Assembly (NCBI RefSeq): GCF_900167085.1 | Contig: NZ_FUXA01000004.1 | Coordinates: 127,895-191,894 of the forward strand | Length of the DNA: 64,000 nt | Direction of reading: 5' to 3' | DNA from: Eubacterium ruminantium | GTDB taxonomy: Bacteria; Bacillota; Clostridia; Lachnospirales; Lachnospiraceae | In this document: piece after piece, positions 1 through 8,089 of the stretch | Numbering within the stretch: position 1 is the first letter of the stretch | Layout of the letters: the number at the start of each line of letters is the position of its first letter | Notes under the pieces: generated by a model | Databases searched by the model: none | What the model saw: the letters and a program-made list of their open reading frames with translations, nothing else | Told to the model about the DNA's origin: nothing | Made by a program: the position numbers and the translations under genes

Positions 1-367
1 CCTTTTTTATTTGTCGAAAATAGCCGAAAATCCGCGAAAAATATAGGGAAAAGCAGAAATCGGTACCGGTTGAAATGAATGTTAATAATTTATTTAGAAT
101 TAAATATAGCCAAAATTATTCGTCAAAATGCACAAATTAGATTTGTTGATTTATGCATATCGTATGTATTATCATATTCCAAGAGTCATAAACGGGGCGT
201 GAGTTTATGATCTTGCATATTTATTTATGTAGTGAGGTTAAAGTTTTTTAAGAGAGAGTCGGAAAAAACAAAGTATTGAAGGTGATAAAGTATTTATTGA
301 ACGATAGTTCGGTTATCAAATGCATTTCATATGCATAAGGGCTTTATGTTTAGGAGGTAAGTTTCAC
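1..367. other. AT-rich stretch with no recognisable gene
   Basis: I see no convincing coding region here. The first 45 bases carry three copies of CGAAAA about ten bases apart (around 15-40). The rest is AT-rich and presumably holds the promoter of the small gene starting at 368, but no consensus promoter stands out. Confidence 0.5.
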
Positions 368-622
368 GTGGCAAATAATGAGAAGGCAACATTGATTGCT
401 ACAATTAAGGCACAGATGGAAAGAGAGCAGAACGCAAAAAAAACTCAGGTTTCCATCAACCAGGATTTGTTGGAATTAGTAGGTAATTCAAAATCCAAAG
501 TCGTTGTTGAGGAGAAGAAAAAGAAAAAACCTCTTAGGTTTTTGTCTCCTGAAGAAGTAGATATGATTGAAGAACGAAAGAGAATCAAGATGAGACAGGA
601 GTTCGAGGGCCTGGCTCAGTAA
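368..622 (+). CDS. small hypothetical charged protein (84 aa)
   Basis: I do not recognise the family. The GTG start at 368 is chosen because AGGAGG (352-357) lies at the right distance, whereas an upstream in-frame ATG at 320 has no ribosome binding site. The product is soluble and highly charged: a basic N-terminal half (VANNEKATLIATIKAQMERE), a run of five lysines near residue 50, and an acidic/basic helical C-terminus with a PEEVDMIEERKRIK stretch. There is no signal peptide or membrane segment. A hairpin terminator follows directly, so it is probably monocistronic. Lysine-rich helical proteins of this size could bind nucleic acid or ribosomes, but that is only a guess. Confidence 0.7.
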   Translation: MANNEKATLIATIKAQMEREQNAKKTQVSINQDLLELVGNSKSKVVVEEKKKKKPLRFLSPEEVDMIEERKRIKMRQEFEGLAQ

Positions 623-627
623 CTTTA

Positions 628-660
628 AAAAAGATGTGTTTTGGCGGCGCATCTTTTTTA
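628..660 (+). terminator. Rho-independent terminator after the 84-aa gene
   Basis: An A-rich arm with AAAAAAGATG pairs with CATCTTTTTT across a GC-rich loop, so the stem ends in a T run. It sits a few bases after the stop codon at 622 and just before the ABC-F leader promoter. Confidence 0.8.
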
Positions 661-661
661 G

Positions 662-689
662 TTGACAATAAGTGAAATTGTATTATACA
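662..689 (+). promoter_or_regulatory. sigma-A promoter of the ABC-F leader
   Basis: A perfect -35 TTGACA (662-667) is followed by a 16-base spacer and a -10 TATACA (684-689). It drives the leader peptide at 721 and the ABC-F gene. Confidence 0.75.
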
Positions 690-720
690 ATCAAAAAAAA
701 TAAAGTAACGGAGGATACCA

Positions 721-741
721 ATGAAGAGATTTTCTTGCTAA
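721..741 (+). CDS. six-codon leader peptide MKRFSC
   Basis: An ATG at 721 with a very strong ribosome binding site (GGAGG at 710-714, six bases upstream) opens a reading frame of only six codons, MKRFSC, ending in TAA (739-741) followed by a second in-frame TAA. It lies between a consensus promoter and a terminator hairpin (871-900) that precedes an antibiotic-resistance type ABC-F gene. Short leader frames with attenuators are known for other ABC-F and erm genes, where a stalled ribosome on the leader changes RNA folding. Here the leader role is inferred from layout alone. Confidence 0.7.
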   Translation: MKRFSC

Positions 742-761
742 TAATTTAAGATACCCATTAA

Positions 762-900
762 TAGCATTAGGATAATTATGCTTATTTTTGGATGGATATA
801 GCAGGAAAATTCATTGCGTTTATTATATATTGTGATAAGAGCTTAATTAAGACTCTTTATTTCGGTTATTAATGCTACGGATTTTTTCCGTAGCATTTTT
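762..900 (+). promoter_or_regulatory. attenuator: terminator hairpin and candidate antiterminator
   Basis: The terminator is an 11-bp stem (871-881 with 887-897) followed by T residues, just before the ABC-F coding region. TAGCATTA at 762-769, shortly after the leader peptide stop, is exactly complementary to TAATGCTA at 870-877, which overlaps the 5' arm of the terminator. The two pairings exclude each other, as in transcription attenuation. A further small hairpin (837-857, AAGAG/CTCTT) lies between. About 280 bases separate the leader stop from the main start codon. Confidence 0.65.
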
Positions 901-1026
901 GCTTTATATGTAATTATGTTTTTGATAAAGCAGAAATCGCTGTTCTATATGAAACTTTTTGGTGAAACAGAACATGATGATTACCTGTGCATGATCCATC
1001 CTGCTTATCGGAAGGGAGAAGATTAT

Positions 1027-2673
1027 ATGTCATTAATAAAAGTTTCAAATCTAACATTTTGCTATGAAGGTAGTTTCGATAATATATTTGATAATGTATC
1101 ATTTTTGGTTGATACGGATTGGAAGTTAGGATTCGTAGGAAGAAATGGAAAAGGAAAGACAACATTTCTGAAGATTCTTCAAGGTGAACTGGAATATGAG
1201 GGGGCTATATCCAAGAGTGTCGAATTTGATTATTTTCCTTATACATTTGATAAGGATGATAAAGAGATTACGGCAATCGATCTTATGGATAAATGGAAAC
1301 CGGGTGTGGAGTTCTGGAGAGTTATGATTGAACTGTCTGAATTAAAGCTGGACAGTGAGATACTTTATAGACCATTTATTACATTAAGTCACGGTGAACG
1401 CACAAAGGTTATGCTTTCGGTTCTTTTCTCGGGAGATAATGATTTTCTTTTGATCGACGAACCGACAAATCATGTTGATATAACCGGGCGCGATATTATA
1501 AAGGATTATCTGGCGCGAAAGAAGGGATTTATACTTGTATCCCATGACAGAGATCTGCTTGATGAATGTGTCGATCATGTGCTTGTACTGAACCGTTCGT
1601 CCATAGAAGTTCAGACAGGTAATTTCAGCAGCTGGCTGGAGAATAAAGAAAAAACAGATGCTTTTAAATTAGCTGAAAATGAAAAGCACAAAAAAGAGAT
1701 AGTCAAACTTAAAATAGCAGCTGACAGAATGTCCAGATGGGCTATTAAAAATGAAAGTACCAAGATCGGATTTGATCCATTAAAAGAGCCTGAAAGATGT
1801 ATAAGCACCAGATCTTACATCGGTGCGAAGACAAAGAAAATGCAGTCAAGAGTAAAAAGCGTTCAGAACAGGATTCAAAAAGAAATAGATGAGAAAGAAG
1901 GGCTTTTGGCCGATATTGAAAGCATATGCGAGCTGAAGATCAATCCGCTTACTCATTATAAAGATACGCTTATTGTGTGCAAGGATGTAAGCATCGGATA
2001 TTCCGACAGCAGAGTCGAAGTGAGCAGCGAATGTTCGGATAGCAGGAGCGATGGAACCAACAGAGATTCCGGGGATAAAGTCGATGTGATAAGCGGCATT
2101 TCATTTAAACTTAATCGCGGAGACCGTATGTTTATTTCAGGGCAAAATGGCTGCGGCAAATCAAGTCTTATAAAAGCCATACTTAAAAAACTTGGTAAAG
2201 AAGAGGCGAGTGCTGAGAATATAAAGATATCCGGGGAGATGTATCTGGCTTCGGATCTTACGGTATCATATATCAATCAGGATACTTCAAGGATAAAAGG
2301 AAAGCTTAAAGATTACGCGCTAAATGAAGGGGTAGATTATACGCTATTACTTACATTGCTTAGAAAGCTTGATCTAAATGCAGTTCAGTTCGAAAAAGAC
2401 ATAAGTGAGTTTTCTGAGGGACAGAAAAAGAAAGTGCTTATAGCTACAAGCCTTATTACTCCGGCACATATTTATATTTGGGATGAGCCCCTTAACTATA
2501 TTGATGTTTTTTCGAGAATGCAGCTTGAAAAACTGATAGAAAGATATAAGCCTACAATGATCATTGTCGAGCATGATAAGTATTTCGGAAGTAAACTTGC
2601 GACAACTGAATTAAAAATATCAGATGGTACTGTGAAGTTTATCTCGGAGGTATCAACAACAGAAGGTTTATGA
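1027..2673 (+). CDS. Lsa-like ABC-F ribosomal protection protein
   Basis: Soluble twin-ATPase of the ABC-F family, most like the Lsa/Vga (ARE2) antibiotic-resistance group that removes lincosamides, streptogramin A and pleuromutilins from the ribosome. The first ATPase domain has Walker A GRNGKGKTT (38-46), signature LSHGE (120-124), Walker B LLIDEP (141-146) and a switch histidine in SHDR. The second has Walker A GQNGCGKSS near 372, signature FSEGQ and Walker B IWDEP near 485. The charged linker between them is the domain that reaches the peptidyl transferase centre. There are no membrane segments, so it is not an exporter. ATG 1027 is chosen for its GAAGGGAGAA site; an in-frame ATG at 916 lacks one. 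A serine/aspartate-rich insertion precedes the second domain. The upstream attenuator suggests drug-inducible expression. The resistance spectrum is inferred from family. Confidence 0.88.
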   Translation: MSLIKVSNLTFCYEGSFDNIFDNVSFLVDTDWKLGFVGRNGKGKTTFLKILQGELEYEGAISKSVEFDYFPYTFDKDDKEITAIDLMDKWKPGVEFWRVMIELSELKLDSEILYRPFITLSHGERTKVMLSVLFSGDNDFLLIDEPTNHVDITGRDIIKDYLARKKGFILVSHDRDLLDECVDHVLVLNRSSIEVQTGNFSSWLENKEKTDAFKLAENEKHKKEIVKLKIAADRMSRWAIKNESTKIGFDPLKEPERCISTRSYIGAKTKKMQSRVKSVQNRIQKEIDEKEGLLADIESICELKINPLTHYKDTLIVCKDVSIGYSDSRVEVSSECSDSRSDGTNRDSGDKVDVISGISFKLNRGDRMFISGQNGCGKSSLIKAILKKLGKEEASAENIKISGEMYLASDLTVSYINQDTSRIKGKLKDYALNEGVDYTLLLTLLRKLDLNAVQFEKDISEFSEGQKKKVLIATSLITPAHIYIWDEPLNYIDVFSRMQLEKLIERYKPTMIIVEHDKYFGSKLATTELKISDGTVKFISEVSTTEGL

Positions 2674-2726
2674 TATACTCTATAAAGACAGTTTATGACT
2701 TATTTATATAGAAGGAAGGTAATAAG

Positions 2727-4040
2727 ATGTATAAGAAACTTGCTAAACTTGTTATGTATAGAGACGCAGGTGAAAATAGTATTTTATATAATGTTTCAAG
2801 GATCATATATGATTATAAGAATAATTGTATAGATAAAGAAGAAACCGTGAGCCGCATTTATCAGGAGATAAGAAATCTGCTTGAAGTGGCAACAAGCTTC
2901 GGTTTCGATAAGAATCTTTGGAGAGATTATATTGCATTTTATATCATCATGAATGAAAATCCATTTTCTTTGACATGTGAACGTTCAGGCGCAAGTGACG
3001 GAAGTGTAAATGAATTTGCAAAAAATGATATGAAGATATTTAAGGAAATATCGGAATATGATTTCAGCGAGCTTGAAAAGGAGCTGGGCATTGATTGCTT
3101 TTCTGTCATCACGGATTACAAGTCAATCGAGAAAAGAGAGCAGCTTTATAACAGAAATGTAAGCAAATATGTTCGAAGAATAAGCGATGGTATAGCTTCT
3201 TCAAAGGATGAAAATGAAATATTTGATATAATCACTTCCTTCTATAAAGATCATGGCGTGGGAATGTTCGGTCTTAACAAGGCATTCCGAGTAAATAGAG
3301 ACAGAAGGGGTAGACTTGAGTTTACAGCTATCAAAAATTCGGACGAGGCATCTCTTGATAAGCTTGTGGGATATGAGATACAGAAGAAAAAACTTCGTGA
3401 TAACACTGAAGCTTTTGTTATGGGAAGAAAGGCCAATAACTGCCTTCTTTACGGTGACAGAGGAACAGGAAAGTCTACAAGTATCAAGGCTATAATAAAT
3501 GAATATTACAGCAGCGGTCTTAGAATGATCGAGATATTTAAGCATCAGCTTGGTGAATTGGCAGCTGTCATTTCAGAGGTAAAGAATAGAAATTATAAAT
3601 TCATAATCTATATGGATGATCTTTCATTTGAGGATTTTGAGACAGAGTATAAATATTTAAAGGCTGTTATAGAAGGCGGTCTTGAAGAGAAGCCGGATAA
3701 TGTTCTTATCTATGCGACTTCAAACAGAAGACATCTTATCAAAGAAACATGGAATGATCAGAATGATTATGATATGGATAAGCATCATTCGGATACAATG
3801 CAGGAGAAACTTTCCCTTGTTGATAGATTCGGTGTAACTATTAATTACAGTAAGCCTAACCAGAAGGAGTTCTTCGAAATAGTTAAAAAGCTTGCTGAGA
3901 GAAATCCGGATCTTGATATTGATGAGGCAAAACTTCTTGCTGAAGCAAATAAATGGGAAATGATGCATGGCGGCCTTTCGGGAAGAACAGCCCAGCAGTT
4001 TATTGATTATATGGTGGGAACTGCGATTCACGAGCAGTAA
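2727..4040 (+). CDS. DUF815-type AAA ATPase
   Basis: Resembles the DUF815 group of P-loop ATPases, common in Clostridia and of unknown role. The N-terminal half (about 1-200) is helical and family-specific. The ATPase core has Walker A GDRGTGKST near residue 242, Walker B IIYMDD near 293, a sensor-1-like ATSNRR motif, and the HHSDTMQEKLSLVDRFG stretch typical of the family, placed where AAA proteins have an arginine finger. The length of 437 residues is normal. GAAGGAAGG precedes the start. It lies 53 bases after the ABC-F gene and 29 bases before endonuclease III, so the two downstream genes are probably co-transcribed. It has no signal peptide. A repair-related role is possible but unproven. 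Confidence 0.85.
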   Translation: MYKKLAKLVMYRDAGENSILYNVSRIIYDYKNNCIDKEETVSRIYQEIRNLLEVATSFGFDKNLWRDYIAFYIIMNENPFSLTCERSGASDGSVNEFAKNDMKIFKEISEYDFSELEKELGIDCFSVITDYKSIEKREQLYNRNVSKYVRRISDGIASSKDENEIFDIITSFYKDHGVGMFGLNKAFRVNRDRRGRLEFTAIKNSDEASLDKLVGYEIQKKKLRDNTEAFVMGRKANNCLLYGDRGTGKSTSIKAIINEYYSSGLRMIEIFKHQLGELAAVISEVKNRNYKFIIYMDDLSFEDFETEYKYLKAVIEGGLEEKPDNVLIYATSNRRHLIKETWNDQNDYDMDKHHSDTMQEKLSLVDRFGVTINYSKPNQKEFFEIVKKLAERNPDLDIDEAKLLAEANKWEMMHGGLSGRTAQQFIDYMVGTAIHEQ

Positions 4041-4069
4041 TTTCAAATGACATCGAAAAGGAAGACAAG

Positions 4070-4699
4070 ATGACAAAGAAGGAAAGAGCGGCAGCTGTAG
4101 TGGAAAAACTGAATAAGGAATATGGCACGGATTTATATTGCTATCTTCATTATGAGACACCGTGGCAGCTTCTTTTTGCAACCATTTTGTCTGCACAGTG
4201 TACAGATGAAAGAGTGAATATGGTGACGAAGGATCTTTATAAGAAATATCCTTCGGTTAAAAGCTTTGCTGAGGCTGATGAGAATGAACTTATGAAAGAT
4301 ATTTATTCCACAGGATTTTATAAGAATAAGGCGAAGAATATCATAGCCTGTGCCAAGGTCCTGATGGAGGAGTATGACGGAGAGGTTCCTTCGGATATAG
4401 ATAAGTTGGTGGAGCTTCCGGGAGTGGGAAGAAAGACAGCCAACGTTATCAGAGGAAATATTTATAATGAACCAAGTATAGTTGTTGATACCCATGTGAA
4501 AAGAGTATCAAAATTGCTGGGACTTACCTCAAATGACGATCCGGTCAAGGTTGAATTCGACCTTATGAAGATCATCCCGAAAGAGCAGTGGATTCTTTAT
4601 AATTTCCAGGTTATAGCTCACGGAAGAAAAGTATGTATAGCAAGACGTCCGGATTGTGATAATTGCACTCTTCGTGATGTATGTAAATCGGCAAAGTAA
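4070..4699 (+). CDS. nth: endonuclease III (DNA glycosylase/AP lyase)
   Basis: Base-excision repair enzyme that removes oxidised pyrimidines and cleaves the resulting abasic site. The full family pattern is present: a helix-hairpin-helix LPGVGRKTAN with the catalytic lysine at 122, the catalytic aspartate at 140 in VVDTHV, and the C-terminal iron-sulfur cluster cysteines at 189, 196, 199 and 205 (C-X6-C-X2-C-X5-C). The 209-residue length is standard. GGAAGACAAG precedes the start. It follows the DUF815 ATPase gene closely and likely shares its transcript. Confidence 0.96.
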   Translation: MTKKERAAAVVEKLNKEYGTDLYCYLHYETPWQLLFATILSAQCTDERVNMVTKDLYKKYPSVKSFAEADENELMKDIYSTGFYKNKAKNIIACAKVLMEEYDGEVPSDIDKLVELPGVGRKTANVIRGNIYNEPSIVVDTHVKRVSKLLGLTSNDDPVKVEFDLMKIIPKEQWILYNFQVIAHGRKVCIARRPDCDNCTLRDVCKSAK

Positions 4700-4711
4700 T
4701 GCAACATATTT

Positions 4712-4740
4712 TTGACACTTATAAAAGATAAATGTATAAT
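4712..4740 (+). promoter_or_regulatory. consensus sigma-A promoter
   Basis: Both hexamers are perfect: -35 TTGACA (4712-4717) and -10 TATAAT (4735-4740) with a 17-base spacer. It starts right after nth and drives the small membrane protein at 4861 through a leader of roughly 115 bases. Confidence 0.85.
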
Positions 4741-4811
4741 TCTAAGCATCGATTATTACGAAGAGCGTAAATGATTTTTGGGATAAAATCGGAACAAAAA
4801 AGAGTGTAACG

Positions 4812-4845
4812 AATCTTGTGATAAAGAATGACAAGGTTTTTTTGA
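4812..4845 (+). terminator. possible attenuator hairpin in a leader RNA
   Basis: Bases 4812-4819 can pair with 4831-4838 (eight pairs with one GU and an 11-base loop), followed directly by a run of T. It lies after the consensus promoter and just before the ribosome binding site of the gene at 4861, so it could act as an attenuator. The stem is weak. Confidence 0.4.
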
Positions 4846-4860
4846 AAGGAGAATTTAAAA

Positions 4861-4971
4861 TGATAGATTTCAGTAAAAAGGGAAGTAAGAAGAAGAGAAT
4901 GATAGCAGCTGCAATATGCATACTTCTTATTGCCGGAATGATAATCGGAATGCTTATAGCAGGTAGATAGG
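4861..4971 (+). CDS. small single-pass membrane protein (36 aa)
   Basis: A 36-codon frame preceded by GAAAGGAG at good spacing and a perfect promoter. The product has a basic N-terminus (SKKGSKKKRM) followed by one strongly hydrophobic segment (about residues 15-34, rich in Ile, Ala, Leu and Gly) and a short GR tail. This is the pattern of a small membrane protein with the N-terminus inside. It is followed 24 bases later by the AIR-synthase-like gene, so the two may form an operon. I do not recognise a family. The quality of promoter and ribosome binding site argues that it is real. Confidence 0.65.
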
Positions 4972-4995
4972 ATAAGAATCGGGCCGGGAGAAGTT

Positions 4996-6060
4996 ATGAA
5001 TAAAGGAAGTATTTCGGAACTCGTATTAAAAAGAAGTGTATTGAAACATGTTCGTAGAGATAAGGATGTAGTCATAAATGGAGCAGCCATCGGAAATGAT
5101 GCGTCGCTTATAAAGATTGATGATAATGAAATCCTTACAGCAAGCGGATATGCAGACAGTTTTGAGATTGGCTCCGGTGCGACAGATAAAACGGAAATAA
5201 GTGTCATGGATATGGCATTTATAAGAGCCTGCAATAATATATATGCATCAGGAGGAAGTCCTGTAACAGCCGAGATAACCGTAACTCTTGGGGCTTCTAA
5301 AAGAGAAGGATGCATCAGAAAAATGATGCATGATATCGTTGTTTATGCAGCGGAAAAAGGCATATCCATAATCGGTGGTGATACGAAAATATCAGGAGCC
5401 TTAAAAGATGATGCTGTTACTGTATCAGTCAGAGTCATCGGCAAAAAGGTTTATGAAACCGATAAGATAAAGGCCGGCGACAGATTGATCATTTGCAGAA
5501 ATGCAGGAAGTTACGGCGCGTCAAATCTTGTGACTGAACATAGAGACAGATTATCCGGAAAACTTCCGGAGAGTTATCTTGATGAAGCAATCATAAAAGA
5601 TAAAGAATATTTTGATATTTCTTCTCTTTCTGCTGCAGCATATGGCAGCGGTGCGAAATATGTTCATGATATTTCATTTGGCGGTATTTATACAGCCATA
5701 TATCAGTCTACTGATAGAGCGAGTCTCGGAGTAAAAGTGATACATGAAAATATTCCTATCGATCAGAAAACCATAGAGATATCAGAGGCACTTGGCATTA
5801 ATCCATATCTTCTTTGTGGAACAGGCGGACTTATAGCAGTATGCAGTCCTGAACATGAGGAGGAAGTGCTGAAAAACCTAAGCGCCATGCTTTATCAAAA
5901 AGAAGGAATAAATCCGGGAGATGATATTTCCGGTATTTGTCATCCGGAAGTAAAATCTGCAGGTGAATATACCAAGGAGAAGCTTAGATATATAACTTCC
6001 GAGGTATATAAGATCAACAGAGTAATAGATCTTCCTGACGGAGACAGTATATTTATTTAA
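4996..6060 (+). CDS. AIR synthase-related (PurM/HypE-like) protein
   Basis: Belongs to the PurM/HypE/ThiL/SelD fold of ATP-using enzymes. The N-terminal half has a glycine-aspartate segment IGNDASLIKIDDN (about 32-44), the central helix MDMAFIRACNNIYASGGSP, and the GGDTKISG loop that in the family binds nucleotide and metal. The C-terminal half (about 150-300) carries the second alpha/beta domain with HDISFGGIYTAI and GTGGLIAVCSPE. The N-terminal opening (ISELVLKRSVLKHV) matches HypE-like proteins in Clostridia that lie away from hydrogenase operons. No HypE-type C-terminal cysteine tail is seen (it ends SIFI), so it is unlikely to be a true hydrogenase maturation protein. Substrate unknown. 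GGGAGAAG precedes the start. Confidence 0.75.
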   Translation: MNKGSISELVLKRSVLKHVRRDKDVVINGAAIGNDASLIKIDDNEILTASGYADSFEIGSGATDKTEISVMDMAFIRACNNIYASGGSPVTAEITVTLGASKREGCIRKMMHDIVVYAAEKGISIIGGDTKISGALKDDAVTVSVRVIGKKVYETDKIKAGDRLIICRNAGSYGASNLVTEHRDRLSGKLPESYLDEAIIKDKEYFDISSLSAAAYGSGAKYVHDISFGGIYTAIYQSTDRASLGVKVIHENIPIDQKTIEISEALGINPYLLCGTGGLIAVCSPEHEEEVLKNLSAMLYQKEGINPGDDISGICHPEVKSAGEYTKEKLRYITSEVYKINRVIDLPDGDSIFI

Positions 6061-6078
6061 TACAAACCCGTAACTCAA

Positions 6079-6310
6079 GTGTTTATAAGATACGAGGCTA
6101 CACAGGATTCAGGTGTTTATATGAAACGGGCTACACAGGATTCAAGTGTTTATATGAAACGGACTACGCAGGATTCAAGTGTTTATAAGATACGAGGCTA
6201 CACAGGATTCAGGTGTTTATATGAAACGGGCTACACAGGATTCAAGTGTTTATATGAAACGGACTACACAGGATTCAGGTGTTTATAGAATCCGGAGTTA
6301 CATAGGATTT
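6079..6310 (+). repeat. nested 33/34-bp minisatellite with 100-bp super-period
   Basis: Units beginning GTGTTTATA start at 6079, 6113, 6146, 6179, 6213, 6246 and 6279, giving steps of 34, 33, 33, 34, 33 and 33 bases. The first six units thus form two near-identical 100-bp blocks (6079-6178 and 6179-6278), and a degraded seventh follows. The 34-base units carry AAGATACGAG, the 33-base units TGAAACG. An open frame covers the array, but the 34-base units shift phase and there is no ribosome binding site, so I treat it as non-coding. The remaining bases to 6386 show nothing except the ribosome binding site of the next gene. Confidence 0.9.
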
Positions 6311-6386
6311 ATGACATAGAAATAAATTATGCAATTATAAATCGGAAGATAAATGTAGTGGGCTAAAAGATTAAGGAGGCAGCAAA

Positions 6387-6890
6387 ATGAGTGAAGATAT
6401 AAGAGGTAGTATACTGAATATTCTTGAGAAAGACAGCAGATTATCGGCGAAAGATATAGCTGCCATGCTCGGAACAGAGGAAGATATAGTAAAAGAAAAG
6501 ATTCAGGAAATGGAAAAATCCGGTATCATTGGTGGATATCATACGATGATCAACTGGGATAAATATGAAAATGATGAGAGAGTGACTGCACAGATCGGAG
6601 TTAAGATCGCGCCTATCAGAGGTGAAGGTTTTGACAGAATAGCTGAAAGGATCAGCAAGTTCGATGAAGTCAGTTCGGTATATCTTATGTCCGGAGCATC
6701 ACATGATCTTATCCTTATAATTGAAGGCGAAAGCATGAAGGATATAGCTCATTTTGTTTATGACAAGATTGCACCGATGGATTCGGTGGTTTCTACTGCA
6801 ACATTTTTTGTGCTCAAGAAATATAAAGAGCATAATGTAATATTTAAATCTGATAAAGATGTTGATGAAAGGATACAGGTACTGTTATGA
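6387..6890 (+). CDS. Lrp/AsnC-family transcription regulator
   Basis: DNA-binding regulator of the feast/famine family. The N-terminal winged helix-turn-helix (about 1-60) shows the usual layout (ILEKDSRLSAKDIAAML, then VKEKIQEMEKSGIIGGY), and the C-terminal alpha/beta ligand-sensing domain covers about 65-150 (VTAQIGVKIAP, VYLMSGASHDLILIIEG). AAGGAGG lies seven bases before the start. Its last codon overlaps the start of the aminotransferase gene (ATGA), so the two are translationally coupled. Lrp proteins usually sense amino acids, which fits control of the adjacent aminotransferase; the actual ligand is unknown. Confidence 0.93.
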   Translation: MSEDIRGSILNILEKDSRLSAKDIAAMLGTEEDIVKEKIQEMEKSGIIGGYHTMINWDKYENDERVTAQIGVKIAPIRGEGFDRIAERISKFDEVSSVYLMSGASHDLILIIEGESMKDIAHFVYDKIAPMDSVVSTATFFVLKKYKEHNVIFKSDKDVDERIQVLL

Positions 6891-8053
6891 GAAATCCTCT
6901 AAGTAAAGTGGTAACTGAACTTAAACCTTCGGGAATCAGAAAATTTTTCGATATAGTTAGTGAAATGCCTGATGCTATCTCGCTTGGAGTCGGTGAACCT
7001 GACTTTGATACACCATGGCATATTTGTGATGAAGGAATATATTCACTCGAGAAGGGTAGAACTTTTTATACCTCAAATTCAGGCCTCATCGAGCTTAGAT
7101 CGGAAATTTGTAACTGGTATAAGAAAAAATACGGATGTAATTACGATCCTAAGAAGGAATGCCTTATTACGGTAGGTGGAAGTGAAGGTATAGATGTTGC
7201 TCTCAGGGCACTTATAAATCCCGGAGATGAAGTCATTATACCTGAGCCGAGTTATGTTTCATATGTACCTTGTACTCTTCTTGCCGGCGGAAAACCGGTT
7301 ATCATAAATCTTAAAAATGAAAATGAATTCAAGCTTACTGCAGAAGAGTTAAGTGCAGCAATTACAGATAAGACAAAGGTACTTATTCTGTCATATCCTA
7401 ACAACCCTACAGGGGCTATCATGACTAAGGAAGAACTTATTCCGATAGCAAAACTTGCGGTTGAAAAGGATATAATCGTCATTTCTGATGAGATTTATTC
7501 TGAACTTACATATGGTGACGAAGGACATTTTTCTATAGCGGCTCTTCCGGGAATGGCAGAGAGAACTATAGTTGTAAATGGTTTTTCAAAAGCATATGCA
7601 ATGACAGGATGGAGACTTGGGTATGCACTTGCACCTGAAATGATCGCAGTTCAGATGACTAAGATTCATCAGTTCGCAATCATGTGTGCACCTACAACAA
7701 GCCAGTATGCTGCGATAAATGCAATCAAAGAAGGCGACAAAGATATAGCAAATATGCGTGAGTCTTATGATAAGAGAAGAAAGTTCCTTTTGAAGCAGTT
7801 CGAAGTTATGGGACTTCCTTGTTTTGAGCCGCACGGAGCATTTTATGTATTTCCGTCTATCAGTAAATTCGGTATGAGCAGTGAAGAGTTTTGTACAGAA
7901 CTTCTGAGGAAGGAGAAACTTGCGGTTGTTCCGGGCTCTGCATTCGGAGAGTGCGGCGAGGGATTTGTAAGAATCTCTTACGCATATTCAATAGATGAAT
8001 TACGTGAAGCTATATCACGTATTGAGCATTTTATCAGTGAGTTAAATGCGTAA
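6887..8053 (+). CDS. PLP-dependent class I/II aminotransferase
   Basis: Fold-type I aminotransferase of the aspartate aminotransferase family. Visible landmarks are the substrate-binding GEPDF near 36-40, PNNPTG (171-176), DEIY (201-204) and the PLP lysine K235 in SKAYAMTGWRLGY, followed by the C-terminal arginine region FVRISYAYS. The length of 388 residues is typical. The start overlaps the stop codon of the Lrp-type regulator by four bases, so the pair is one operon. This clade is often annotated as aspartate or aromatic aminotransferase; the exact amino donor cannot be read from sequence. Confidence 0.93.
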   Translation: MRNPLSKVVTELKPSGIRKFFDIVSEMPDAISLGVGEPDFDTPWHICDEGIYSLEKGRTFYTSNSGLIELRSEICNWYKKKYGCNYDPKKECLITVGGSEGIDVALRALINPGDEVIIPEPSYVSYVPCTLLAGGKPVIINLKNENEFKLTAEELSAAITDKTKVLILSYPNNPTGAIMTKEELIPIAKLAVEKDIIVISDEIYSELTYGDEGHFSIAALPGMAERTIVVNGFSKAYAMTGWRLGYALAPEMIAVQMTKIHQFAIMCAPTTSQYAAINAIKEGDKDIANMRESYDKRRKFLLKQFEVMGLPCFEPHGAFYVFPSISKFGMSSEEFCTELLRKEKLAVVPGSAFGECGEGFVRISYAYSIDELREAISRIEHFISELNA

Positions 8054-8089
8054 AAAAGAGTTTTATTTTATGTTTTTGGGGATTACAAA

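Noticed and set aside
12-18. TGTCGAA resembling a Spo0A box
   Set aside because: A single 7-base match at the window edge with no adjacent sporulation gene is not evidence.
916-1026. N-terminal extension of the ABC-F protein (37 codons)
   Set aside because: Lsa-type proteins start at the SLIKVSNL segment, and only ATG 1027 has a suitable ribosome binding site.
6079-6288. Open frame across the minisatellite array (69 codons)
   Set aside because: No ribosome binding site, and the 34-base units shift the reading phase, giving two different peptide repeats. It is a by-product of the repeat.
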